NCBI GenBank assembly: GCA_030549495.1
Contig: JAUIRK010000902.1
Span: forward strand, 65,001-129,000
From: Nectonema munidae
Taxonomy: Eukaryota > Nematomorpha > Nectonematoida > Nectonematidae
DNA length: 64,000 bases
Direction: 5' to 3'
In this document: positions 48,050 through 58,950 of the stretch, piece after piece
How positions within the stretch are numbered: the stretch's first letter is position 1
Layout of the letters: every line of letters starts with the position of its first letter
The notes under the pieces: generated by a model
Databases searched by the model: none
Seen by the model: only the letters and a program-made list of their open reading frames with translations
Told to the model about the DNA's origin: nothing
Translations under genes and position numbers: made by a program

Positions 48050-48780
48050 GGAAAGCTTTATTTTCAAGCAAGGAACTATGTTCGGATTCTATGTCATGAC
48101 TTGGAACAGTCTCGTGTTGAGGGCAGAGTTTTTCACATAGTTCACGACGACCTTGACAATACCAGTGAAAATTGTGAGAAGCCGAGAAGGAAGCGATTTA
48201 GAAGGCAGAGCCTCCCAGTGAATGAAGCAGTTCACACCAACTGCATTTGGTGCTTTGGATTTTACTTGGAAACCCGACCTCGACCCAAGCATGGCTGGAG
48301 CTCTATGAGTTGTGATTCCAACAAGATTATTCCAACTCAAACCATAAAATGAAGAGATAGTATTCATCACATCAGTGGCCCTACATGACGTTTAAAGATT
48401 TTTACAGCAAAGAAATTCCTCCTTGATTATGCCTTTGAACAGGTATCGGCAGTATACCTATAGTTTGCACGCCTTTGTTACACCTTTAATGCTTTTATCT
48501 CTTCAATAATTTGATCTTTCACATCACCTAACATGTCTCCGATTTTTCGCTGGATAGTATTATTCGAAAAAGGTATAGTTTCTGTGCTGCTTCTGATCCA
48601 AGAACCAGTCTAACCATTTCTTTTGAACAAGGTATGATCAATTCTTCAGCAATTGTGTGTGGTTTTTTCTTCCGTGCTACAAAATAAGCCACTCTGTATG
48701 ATACTTCCACGATGTTTCCTCTCTTTTCTTGAAGTCTACCAGTCGCATCAAATTTTTGCCTCTTCAGTTAGTTTTTCTAA
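48050..48780 (-). pseudogene. hAT transposase relic (SCAND3/ZBED5-like)
   Basis: Minus-strand pieces read VAYFVARKKKPHTIAEELIIP...EMVRLVLGSEAAQKL (48710-48528) and then YGLSWNNLVGITTHRAPAMLGSRSGF and NCFIHWEALPSKSL (48350-48180). These correspond in order to the 'KKPHTIGE.LI.P...MV' and 'DGAPAM.G..SG...CFIHREAL' blocks of BED-type hAT transposases domesticated in vertebrates as SCAND3/ZBED5. Stops and frame changes between and after them make it dead. The D of the 'DGAPAM' box is replaced. Confidence 0.75.
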
Positions 48781-49850
48781 CTAACTTTCCCCTAACAGTA
48801 ACTTTTAAAGAAATCCTTTTCCTTCCTAGCATACTCAGGGTGGCATTTGGTCAGGTAAAGTTGTCATTTTGAAGGCTTCAGTGAAACATTTTTCAGGATA
48901 TGGAAACAAATAACAAAATGTGGGAGATCTAAATTATTTTTTTGAATTGAAGTAAACCCCGACTGAAGATAATCTTTAAGAACTTTCTCTTCTTACTTGG
49001 CATTATGCAATATCTGTGGGTGGAAAAAAGAAAAGTATAATAAAATACAATAAAGGTTATTTATTAATTTTCTCTCTCTTATTCATATATCACGTATCTT
49101 CATGACACTCGTGATTTCAGGTGGCGATAAATCTTCCTGTCATTTTCGGACTACTCCTGAACATTCCACGGGCCAAATTTGTCACGTAGGCGGTGAGATT
49201 GATACCCCTAATACCGTTAGATAAGGTAGAGCAATTTTAGCATAGCATTAAGTTTTAAGGATTGTGTACAGTAGCATGAATTTTATTTTGAGCCGCATGT
49301 CTCCTAATTCCAGTATAATAAATTTAAAAATAAGTAGAATCTCTATGGACCCCTTGAAATTGGTAGCCACTAGTGTAAGTTGAGATACACATCATATGAG
49401 TGGTTTATATACATATCATATAAGTGGTTGATAAACAAACATATGTGTGGTTTTAGCGTGGCACTTAAAAATAAATCTATGATTTTTGTTTGCGCCACCC
49501 GTTTTTCTTGTTCTATTTACATCAAAAACTGTGTGTGCAAAAAATTTTTCGATATTAATAATGTTTAGAGGTGGCCCTTTAGCAAAAACCTTGAAAGAAA
49601 CCCCATTATAATTATAAATATTAGTTGAAAAACAAGTGTATGCACTCATCTAAATGAAGTATTATATGATATGAGTGGTTTATAATACATCATAAATATA
49701 TTATTAACATTTTTTTATTGTGTCATCAACATTTGTATGTCACATTAAAATATACAGTGTGTATACTTGAAAATTTATTGTTTTTTCTTGTTATTCAAAT
49801 TTAATCATCATTATATTGTTTCTTTAATTTCATTCAAGCACAAGTAAGTT
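48781..49850. other. Intron stretch without a recognisable gene
   Basis: Nothing recognisable. 49120-49210 is locally less AT-rich but gives no conserved product. TCATATGAGTGGTTTATA-like phrases recur at about 49391, 49415 and 49665. Confidence 0.4.
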
Positions 49851-51470
49851 TTTAAAATTCTTGATATGTGATCAAATGTAAGATAAAACTTACATTTTTT
49901 TTTGCATTTTTTCTAGATTTAATAGGTCTAAAATAAAAACAAGAAAACAAAATGAAATTTACTTGATTGGATATCATGAAACTGAAATTCTTGAATCTAA
50001 ACTGCCATCGTATCCTCAAACTTTGAAATATTTCTTTTATCTCCACAAGATTGAGAGCAAAATTATTAGAGAATCTAGCAAAACTGCTGTTTTAAATACA
50101 CATAAAATCTGGACAAAAGCTGGCATACCAACTTAAGCTCCTAAACATGCTATTGAAAAATTGGAAAAAGTGTTTTATGAGTGGAAATCTCTTCAAAAAC
50201 ATAAAGATCGTCTCACTCTTGGACGTAAACAAAAATTTTACAAATTTAATGAAAAGCTTGATGATCTTTTTGATATTGCTCATGCAAACGCATTGAATAT
50301 GATTAAAATTCAAGAAGACAAATGTTTTCTTATAGCACAAAGAAAAAAAGGCCGAGTTGGATCTCTTGGAAGTGAAGATAAAATAGAAGCACGTCGCAAA
50401 GAAGGAATACAACAGAGAAAACAAGCAGAACTTAAACGTCAAAAGCGATCACAAGAAGAAATGAAAAAGTATCAGAAAAATGTAGTTCTTTTAGATTACT
50501 TTTCTGAAGATGACAGTTCAGAAAAATTGGATCTGAATAACAAAAATAAAAAAGATAGTCTAAAAACTAAAAAAAGAGCTTCAATTAATGTTCTATCTTC
50601 AAGACTAACAGCAGCATTTTATCGAACTAAAACTTCTTCAAGAAAGGCCTCTATGTTCTTAACGAAATGGCTTCAGCTCTTAATTGTGATGTCAACATTT
50701 TGAATATAAACAGAATTCCATCCAAAGAGCAAGAATCAAAAATCGTGCCATTGAAGCAAAAAAACTTCGAAGTAATATACCATCCGATGTTCCACTAACT
50801 CTTCAATAGGATAGTAAATTAGTGGAGGATTTAACCTCAAAGAAGCATGTTGATCGTCTCCCTATATTTGTGTCTGGTGATGGAATTGAAAAGCTTTTGG
50901 AAGTTTCAAAGTTGACTTCAGGAACAGGTAAAGCACAAGCAACAGCAATTTTAAAATGCTTAAAATACTTTGATATCGAAGAGAAAATAGTTGGTCTATG
51001 TTTTGATATAACAGCTTCGAATACCGGAAGACATTCAGGTGCTTGTGCTTTGATAGAAAAAGAATTCAATAAAAGTATTTTTATTTTGCATGTCGCCATC
51101 ATATTTTAGAACTTAAAAGCCCAGATATTTTGATATTTAAGCGTTTCAAAAACAATTGGTGTAAAATTGATCAAAAAAATTATTCAGTAGATTCCACAGA
51201 TATAGAAGTAGAAAATTTAATTGCACCATAGTTCCAACAAAAGTTTTTCATTTTTATCTTGCAGGTGCAACTCACAGAGCTCGTTGGTTGTCAAAAGTCA
51301 GCAACATCATAAAAATTTGGTTATTTAGAAATCAATTCAATCTCAGTGATTTAGAACAAGAGAGTGTTCGTGATCTTGCCTGTTTTTTGGTTGTAATTTA
51401 TTTGAAAGATTGGATGTCTTCAGTGAATGTAGTAGAAGAATCATTGAACGATTTGGAATTCTCCATTTAG
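49850..51470 (+). pseudogene. Transposase-like gene of an uncharacterised arthropod family
   Basis: Plus-strand pieces in order: 50161-50703 (EWKSLQKHKDR, LDDLFDIAHANALNMIKIQEDK, LIAQRKKGRVGSLG, then a Lys/Gln-rich charged stretch), RNSIQRARIKNR-like (near 50715), LTSKKHVDRLPIFVSGDGIEKLLEV, GLCFDITASNTGRHSGACALIE (50990-51060), LHVACRHH-like (near 51090), AHRARWL.KV..IIKIWLFRNQF and ESVRDLACFLVVIYLKDW (51270-51420). I recognise this order from multi-copy proteins of unknown function in arthropod genomes. The repeated D residues and 'CRHH' suggest a DDE transposase, but the family name is unsure. Several frame breaks make this copy dead. Confidence 0.6.
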
Positions 51471-51557
51471 AAAAACAGGAAAAAGCGACCTTTGACAATC
51501 TGTTGTCCTATCTTTAACCCTATTAGTGCTGGGCAAAATTTGTCCGCTCAAGTGCTG

Positions 51558-51598
51558 GGGGGGGGGGGGGGGGGGGCGTAAAGTGCCCCCCCCCCCCC
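51558..51598. repeat. Poly-G run facing a poly-C run
   Basis: About 19 G (51559-51577), CGTAAAGTG, then about 14 C: an almost perfect inverted homopolymer pair able to form a G/C stem, just inside the left TTAA-type terminus. Confidence 0.9.
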
Positions 51599-51639
51599 TA
51601 TTTTTCTCAGATATTAATAAATTTTTATAAATATTTTTG

Positions 51640-53100
51640 ATGTTACATATATATTTCAACTATGCTGAATTCAGTGGTGATGTCCATTTATTTTTTTATC
51701 AAAATCAATCAAACCTGTCAAAAAATTGATTTATATTTGACAGCTCATCTCAAAAAGGAACTTTTTATTTAAATAATTATATAAAGTTTTTTACGCATGT
51801 ATACCCATTTTCAAATATGCTGAATTCAGTGGTGATATTTATTTTTTATGAAAATCAATCAAACCTGTCAAAAAATTGATCTAAATGTGACAACTCATCT
51901 CAAAAAGGAACTTTTTATCTAAATAAGTATATAAAGTTTTTTACACATGTATACTCATTTTGAAATATGCTGAATTCAGTGGTGATATTCATTTTTTATG
52001 AAAATCAATCAAACCTGTCAAAAAATTGATCTAAATGTGACATTTCATCTCAAAAAGGAACTTTTTATCTAAATAAGTTTATAAAGTTTTTTACACATTT
52101 ATACCCATTTTCAAATATGCTGAATTCAGTAGTGATATTCATTTTTTATTAAAATCCATCAAACCTGTCAAAAAATTGATCTAAATGTGACAGTTCAGCT
52201 CAAAAAGGAACTTTTTATCTATTTTTTGCACATGTATACCCATTTTCAAATATGCTGAATTCAGTGGTGATATTCATTTTTTATGAAAATGAATCAAACC
52301 TGTCAAAAAATTGATCTAAAAGTGACAGCTCATCTCAAAAAGGAACTTTTTATATAGATAAGTATATAAAGTTTTTTACAAATGTATACCCATTTTCAAA
52401 TATACTGAATTCAGTGGTGATATTCATTTTTTATGAAAATCATTCAAACCTGTCAAAAAAGTGATTTAAATATGACAGCTCATCTCAAAAATAAACTTTT
52501 TATCTAAATAATTATATAATGTTTTTTACACATATACACCCATTTTCAAGCATGCTGAATTCAGCGGTGATATTCATTTTTTTTATAATAATCAATTAAA
52601 GTTATCAAAGCATTGATTTATATATGACAGCTCATCTTAAAAAGAAACTTTTTATCTAAGTAATAATATAAAGTTTTTTACACATATATACCCATTTTTA
52701 AGCATGCGCAATTCAGTGGTGATATTCATTTTTTTAAATAAAAATCAATCAAAACTGTCAAAAAATTGATTTATCCCAAAAAGAAAGGATCAGGCACGGT
52801 TTTTTGAATTAGAGAATTACGTTTAATAGAAAGTATAGGGAGGTTATGAAGTTTACCGTGCATGGCATTTTACACACATATACCCATTTTCAAGTAGGCT
52901 GTGTTTAGTGGTTATATTCTTTTTTTTTTATAAATATTAGTCAAACCAAACAAAAAAATTTAAATATGACAGCCCATGTCAAAATTAAAATTTTAATTCT
53001 TTTAAAGTTTTTTTTATATATTTTAAGTATGCAGAATTTAATGATGATGTTCATTTTTTATGAAATCAATAAAACCTGTCAAAAAAACGATTAAACCTGT
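51640..53100. repeat. Satellite 1: ~150-bp tandem array
   Basis: Eight well-matched units with anchors GCTGAATTCAGTGGTGATAT near 51664, 51819, 51969, 52119, 52254, 52404, 52554 and 52706, then two diverged units (about 52895 and 53030). The period is mostly 150-155, once about 135. Each unit also carries AATCAATCAAACCTGTCAAA and TCATCTCAAAAAGGAACTTT. The family is the same as the degenerate array at 4950-5700. Confidence 0.95.
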
Positions 53101-53969
53101 AAATCAATGTCAAATATATAAACATAAAAATAACTTCTACTTGCAGTATTTCTCTGGTAATTATTTTCTTAATTTATTTAATAAACCAACTTTAGGTGTT
53201 TAATTCACTCAAAACAGTAACTTATGTAACTCGATAGGACCTCCAACTTTTTGGCTACAAATTCGTTATCGGCTCGTAGTCTCTACGTCATATTATAATT
53301 TACAGTATGTAATTTTTCTATTCATTCTATGATGATCCTTTCTTGGTAGCTCTTTTTTCATTAGAAATTTATATTCTTCAATGTGTGTTCCAAAATTATT
53401 TTATAAGGATAAAATTACTTTTTTCCTCTCTCAAAGCATTCTGATTAAAGAATCTTCTTGGTGATCTTAGACTTTTTTTATCAGTATCGTGTATTTTATT
53501 ATCAGGTATGAATATTTGTCAACAAATCTCAGTTCAAAGGTTTTTTTTCTGATGAATCATTCGTGATGATCATTGTTCAATTACAAAAAGTTGTCCACGT
53601 TCTTTATCTAAAAAATTCTCTCTTTGACGCAAAAGGAAAAAGATGGACAAATTCAATTTAAAATTAAAAATATCTTGATAGTGACTAAATTCTTACATAT
53701 TGACATCTAGGCCATTTTTGATAAATCTGACCTATTCTAAATTTCCAGATTTCCTACCCATCTTAGTTAAATGATAATTGTAATCCTACATGTTTGGCTA
53801 TAGATTTAAATATTTTTCATTTGTAAAAGAGGAACTTCTTTTTTACAGTCAAAATCTTTTTTGAAGCACCTAATATTATATCATTAACCAACTTCCTAGT
53901 TCATTAGAACATTGTAGATCTTCCATTTAGTCAAGATAGATATTTTTTAATTACTTCTTTTGATCACAC
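53101..53969. other. Intron stretch between the two satellites
   Basis: AT-rich with no recognisable gene or element. Confidence 0.4.
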
Positions 53970-55005
53970 GCTACATAAACCGCAAATTTGATTGACACTA
54001 GCATTAAAACCTCTAGATGCGAAAACTGCGTCCCGAAATGAAACCATCATGATCTATTTGCTATAAAAACATATATTTAATGTAAAATTTGAATAAATAT
54101 TTTTGGAAAAAATTTTTAGAACTAAAAGTAAATTTGATTGATACTTATAGGTATTTTCAAATCCAAACTGCAAAAATTGAGTCCATAAATGAAACTAGCA
54201 TGGTTGATTTGGTATAAAAATTTATATTTCATATAAAATTTGAGATATATTTGAAAACAGTTTTCAAACTTAAATCGCATATTTTATTGACGCTTGCAGA
54301 TATTTTCAAAAAGCATAAACTGAGCCCAGAAATGTAATTAGCATGATAGATTTGGTATAAAAACATATATTTCATTGTAAAATTTGAATAAATGTTTTTG
54401 GAGACAATTTTTAGAAGTAAACCGCAAATATGATTAACACTTATACGTATTTTCACATCCTAAATGTAAAAAATGGGCCCAGAAATGAAACCAGCATGGC
54501 CGATTTAGTATAAAACATATTTTTTATGTAAAATTTGAAGAAATGTTTGGAGAAAATTTTTAGAAGTAAACCCAAATTTGATTAATACGTATAGGTATTT
54601 TCAAATCCTAAATGTAAAAAATGAGTTCATAAATGAAAACAGCATGATCGATTTGGTATAAAAACTTATATTTCATTGTAAAATTTGAATGAATATTTTT
54701 GGAGACAATTTTTAGAAGCAAACCGCAAATATGATTAACACTTATAGGTATTTTCACATCCTGAATGTAAAAAATGAGTCCAGAAATGAAACCAGCATGG
54801 CTGATTTAGTATAAAACATATATTTTATGTAAAATTTGAAGGAATGTTTTTGGAGACAATTTTTAGAAGTAAACCGCAAATGTGTTTAACCCTTATAGGT
54901 ATTTTCAAATCCTAAATGTAACAAATGAGTCCAGAAATGAAACCAGCATGGCCGATTTAGTATAAAAACATATATTTTATATAAAATTTGAAGGAATATT
55001 TTATT
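53970..55005. repeat. Satellite 2: ~150-bp tandem array
   Basis: Seven units with anchors around AGAAATGAAACCAGCATGG at 54036, 54187, 54330, 54483, 54631, 54784 and 54934 (spacing 143-153). Other shared parts are TATAAAAACATATATTT, GTAAAATTTGAA, TTTGGAGACAATTTTTAGAA and CACTTATAGGTATTTTCA. I see no sequence kinship with satellite 1 despite the similar period. A higher-order pattern is hinted at: alternate units share more with each other. Confidence 0.93.
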
Positions 55006-55124
55006 AGATTAATCAAATTTTTGATTGACATTTTAAAAAAATAGCCATGATTATTGAAAAAATTAAATATATAAAGTGTTATGCGTCCAAAACTGTATAT
55101 AATTATAAATTTTCAAGGTAGTAT

Positions 55125-55528
55125 ATAATATAGATCCTAATTAGAAGCACTAAATAAAAGAACACTGTAGGTCCAGATGATGTAAACATGTTCATTGTCA
55201 GCAGGTGTGTTTCTTTTTAAAAATAATAATATAGATCCTAAATAGAAGCACTAAATAAAAGAACACTGTAGGTCCAGATGATGTAAACATGTTCATTGTC
55301 AGCAGGTGTGTTTCTTTTTAAAAATAATAATATAGATCCTAAATAGAAGCACTAAATAAAAGAACACTGTAGGTCCAGATGATGTAAACATGTTCATTGT
55401 CAGCAGGTGTGTTTCTTTTTAAAAATAATAATATAAATCCTAAATAGAAGCACTAAATAAAAGAACACTGTAGGTCCAGATGATGTAAACATGTTCATTG
55501 TCAGCAGGTGTGTTTCTTTTTTAACTAT
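55125..55528 (+). repeat. 101-bp tandem repeat, four copies, derived from the LINE C coding region
   Basis: Four almost identical units with GAAGCACTAAATAAAAGAAC at 55144, 55245, 55346 and 55447, an exact spacing of 101. Each unit includes GTAGGTCCAGATGATGTAAA, which encodes VGPDDVN, the 'PGPD' block that opens LINE reverse transcriptases. The last unit runs directly into the open RT frame of LINE C, so the array is an amplification at the 5' end of that LINE. Confidence 0.95.
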
Positions 55529-57060
55529 TCCTCTTCTTCATATTTTTAATCTTTCCCTAAGTAATGGAATTTTCCCCTCATCTCTCAAGCTCACAAAGAC
55601 CATTGCTATATTAAAACCACACAAGAAATCATGTGAACTTAACTCTTTTCGACCAATTAGCTTAGTTTCTTGCTTTTCAAAAATATTTGAAAAAATTGTT
55701 TTAGAGCGAATTGTCAAATTTTCAGATCGATACAACCTAATTTCAAAATCACAGTTAGGCTTTAGACCTAAGCTTTCAACTCAAGATGCTATTTTCTCTT
55801 TAGTTCAATCAGTTTCAAGCTCCTTTTATAGAGATAATTCAACGGCAGGTATATTTCTTGATTTCGAAAAAGCCTTTAATTCAGTAAATCATAAAATTAT
55901 TTCTCATAAGCTGTTTAGATATGGTTTCAGGGGTTCCATTCTTGAGTGGTTAAAATCCTTTTTATCATTGCGTCCTACCTATGTTTTTACTAGTTCTCCG
56001 TCTAAGATCGGATATGTAAATGTTGGCATACCCCAAGGATCCATTTTGGGTCCATTTCTTTTTACGCTTTTTATCAATGACATAGTTTACTGTGACTTAA
56101 AACACGTAAAATATTTCCTTTATGCAGATGATATTCTTTTGACGTCTGGAGTAATTAATTCACAAGTAAGTTTTTTTTATCAGCACCTTAACAACTGTTT
56201 AAATAAAATTTTTTCTTGGTCTACATATAATTTTTTACCTCTAAATAAAAACAAGTGTAAATTTATGATATTCAGTAACAATAAAACTGATTTCTCTGAT
56301 CACAAACTTTTCATTAATGACTATGTACTAGAACAAGTTGACAATTTCGTTTACCTCGGAGTCTACATTGACTCTCAACTTTCTTGGAAGTCTCATTTAA
56401 ATTATGTATTGCTTAAAGTTTCTAGACTTTTAGGTACTTTTTATAGGTCTCGTAATTTTCTTTCTCCTTCTTCTTCATTAAAATTATTTTATTCTCATGT
56501 TTATCCGATTATATTTTATGCTAATATTGTTTGGGCTTACTCCAACCAATTTCTGCTCAATAAAATTCAACTTCGCGTAAATAAATTCAATAATTTCATC
56601 AACCCTCAAAAATCTAACGAAATGTTTTTATCTCTAAAGAATTTACATATTTATTGTTTATGTATTTTTGCGTATAAGAACTATTTTTTAAATGGTTACT
56701 TTGATGATTTGTTCATTTCTAATAACACTTTATATTCTTACTTTACTAGACAAAATAGCAACATTCATTTACCTTTTATTGATCACCAATCTACTTTCAG
56801 AAATATTGTTATAAATTCTATTAAGTTCTTCAATCATTTCTCTCATTTTCTCGATTGTCATAGCCTTTTCATCTTCAAACGTTTTTAAAAGCTTTAATTT
56901 TATAATTTCCTATTTTATAAGATTTTATAATTATATATGTATTCAATTGAAAAGCACCTATTCATGTTATTATATTATCTATTATGTATTAACCTATTCA
57001 CCATTAATCTCTGTTTAAATTATATTTATACTATATATCTCTATATATATTCATACATAT
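55449..57060 (+). mobile_element. LINE C: 5'-truncated LINE with long open RT
   Basis: The RT and C-terminal region start in the last 101-bp unit and run to 56888, followed by a 3' UTR of about 170 bp rich in TA. The endonuclease and any ORF1 are missing. The 3' end merges into a (TA)n stretch at which the palindrome starts, just as at 36140. It lies on the same strand as Sox within its intron. Confidence 0.88.
55491..56888 (+). CDS. LINE C reverse transcriptase, open but 5'-truncated
   Basis: 465 codons uninterrupted: LNSFRPISLVSCFSKIFEKIV, KSQLGFRPKLSTQDAIFSL, GIFLDFEKAFNSVNHKII (first catalytic Asp), GIPQGSILGPFLFTLFINDI, the catalytic YADD (about 56124) and the LPLNKNKCKFMIFS and FVYLGVYIDSQLSWKSHL blocks, then the thumb/C-terminal region. 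All RT motifs are intact, which makes this the best-preserved RT frame of the CR1-type copies here. Missing its 5' half and endonuclease, it cannot support a full retrotransposition cycle. The first Met (55491) lies in the repeated unit and is not a native start. Confidence 0.9.
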   Translation: MFIVSRCVSFLTIPLLHIFNLSLSNGIFPSSLKLTKTIAILKPHKKSCELNSFRPISLVSCFSKIFEKIVLERIVKFSDRYNLISKSQLGFRPKLSTQDAIFSLVQSVSSSFYRDNSTAGIFLDFEKAFNSVNHKIISHKLFRYGFRGSILEWLKSFLSLRPTYVFTSSPSKIGYVNVGIPQGSILGPFLFTLFINDIVYCDLKHVKYFLYADDILLTSGVINSQVSFFYQHLNNCLNKIFSWSTYNFLPLNKNKCKFMIFSNNKTDFSDHKLFINDYVLEQVDNFVYLGVYIDSQLSWKSHLNYVLLKVSRLLGTFYRSRNFLSPSSSLKLFYSHVYPIIFYANIVWAYSNQFLLNKIQLRVNKFNNFINPQKSNEMFLSLKNLHIYCLCIFAYKNYFLNGYFDDLFISNNTLYSYFTRQNSNIHLPFIDHQSTFRNIVINSIKFFNHFSHFLDCHSLFIFKRF

Positions 57061-57079
57061 AATTTTACATATATATATA

Positions 57080-58435
57080 TATCTCCAACCCGTATATTAC
57101 GATGATTCTTCTCCAACCTGTATTCTACGATGATTCATCTCCAAACTATATACTACAATGATTCATCTCCAACCGGTATACTACGATGATTCATCTCTAA
57201 CCTGTATACTACGATGATTCATCTTCAACCTGTATACTACGATGGTTTCTATTCCATGTACAAATAACTAGGGAGACAATGTTCAACTTTCTGTTCACAT
57301 TCTGGTAGATGTAAGATTTGATATACCTCATTCGGGGAGACGATGCTACATAAGTTATTACCTATATACATTATACCTGTATACTACGATGGTTCATCTC
57401 CAAACTGTATACCGCGATAATTCATATCAAAGAATCGAAAAATATTCTTTAAAAAATCAAAAAATATCAAACTTTCTGTTCATATTTTGCTACCTCATAC
57501 GATGTTACAAAAGTTATTACCTATACTTTGCAATTTGCACGATTTTAAATATTATATTTGTCGAATAATCAAAGAATCGAAAAATGTTCAAATCAAAAAA
57601 TATTTATTCTTTTTAAATATATCGTTGGCTCCCCTTACTTTTAAAAATGAAAGATAAACCTAGTCTTTAATAATTAATTTTTATCAAATTATGCACATAC
57701 GAAACTAAAAGTAAGGGGAGCCAACGATATATTTAAAAAGAATAAATATTTTTTGATTTGAACATTTTTCGATTCTTTGATTATTCGACAAATATAATAT
57801 TTAAAATCGTGCAAATTGCAAAGTATAGGTAATAACTTTTGTAACATCGTATGAGGTAGCAAAATATGAACAGAAAGTTTGATATTTTTTGATTTTTTAA
57901 AGAATATTTTTCGATTCTTTGATTACAGAATTTATTTTGATTATTTCACAAATATAATATTTAAAATCGTGCAAATTGCAAAGTATAGGTAATAACTTTT
58001 GTAACATCGTATGAGGTAGCAAAATATGAACAGAAAGTTTGATATTTTTTGATTTTTTAAAGAATATTTTTCGATTCTTTGATATGAATTATCGCGGTAT
58101 ACAGGTTGGAGATGAACCATCGTAGTATACAGGTATAATGTATATAGGTAATAACTTATGTAGCATCGTCTCCCCGAATGAGGTATATCAAATCTTACAT
58201 CTAGCAGAATGTGAACAGAAAGTTGAACATTGTCTCCCTAGTTATTTGTACATGGAATAGAAACCATCGTAGTATACAGGTTGAAGATGAATCATCGTAG
58301 TATACAGGTTAGAGATGAATCATCGTAGTATACCGGTTGGAGATGAATCATTGTAGTATATAGTTTGGAGATGAATCATCGTAGAATACAGGTTGGAGAA
58401 GAATCATCGTAATATACTGGTTGGAGATAACACGC
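57080..58435. repeat. Large near-perfect palindrome of foldback arms
   Basis: The left half (57080-57648) and right half (57711-58435) are reverse complements. They carry the same modules as the 36140-41195 arms: six 28-bp minisatellite units at each outer end, the AGGGAGACAATGTTCAAC block, and the CACGATTTTAAATATTATAT block. The spacer is only about 62 bp (57649-57710) and equals, inverted, the sequence next to the left arm of the other copy (36879-36940). The right half has one inner module in duplicate (57788-57920, 57950-58080). Such a structure can extrude a cruciform and is hard to clone or assemble. Confidence 0.9.
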
Positions 58436-58550
58436 AAGTTGTCTACCCGCGTTCAACCGTACAGGTTATGAGAATATATCATTACATATTAGAGAAGAGT
58501 TTTCTAAACTCTTTATACTGAAAAAATATTTCTTCAAATATATTACTGTT

Positions 58551-58712
58551 TTGTTTAAAATACCTATACTTTGCAATTTGCACGATTTTAAATATTATAT
58601 TTGTCAAATAATCAAAATAAAATTCTGTGATCAAAGAATCGAAAAATATTCTTTAAAAAATCAAAAAATATCAAACTTTCTGTTCATATTTTGCTACCTC
58701 ATAGCTTCAATA
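58551..58712 (+). repeat. Solo inner module of the foldback arm
   Basis: ACCTATACTTTGCAATTTGC to TTTTGCTACCTCATAG matches the inner arm module at 36600-36730 and 57480-57560, detached from the palindrome by about 115 bp. Confidence 0.85.
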
Positions 58713-58719
58713 CTTATTG

Positions 58720-58950
58720 AGAAATTTTTTTTTAATTATCAAATTTCATTTTTTATGTAGTTTTATTTATTTTTGTAAATCCTCTCAGCTGATCATCACG
58801 ATAGTGGCTTCGTGGCCACTCTTTGATCGCTGAATACAAACTGGACAAATATTTCTCTGAGTCATGATGGAAACATCACTCACATTTCTGATATGATTTT
58901 TTTATGTGCATTATAATTTTTTTTTTAATAATAATAATAATAATAATAAA
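58720..58950 (+). other. Possible LINE 3' end with (TAA)n tail
   Basis: AT-rich flank around a less AT-rich stretch (CAGCTGATCATCACGATAGTGG...TTTGATCGCTGAATACAAAC) ending in a run of about eight TAA/ATA units at 58927-58949. The layout resembles a LINE 3' UTR plus tail, but no coding sequence confirms it. Confidence 0.35.

Noticed and set aside
48101-48352. Plus-strand frame with an Arg-rich motif
   Set aside because: Antisense to the hAT transposase relic, whose conserved blocks are on the minus strand.
51640-55528. Regular tandem repeats as a possible CRISPR array
   Set aside because: Units are contiguous with no unique spacers, period about 150 or 101 bp, in an intron-bearing animal genome.
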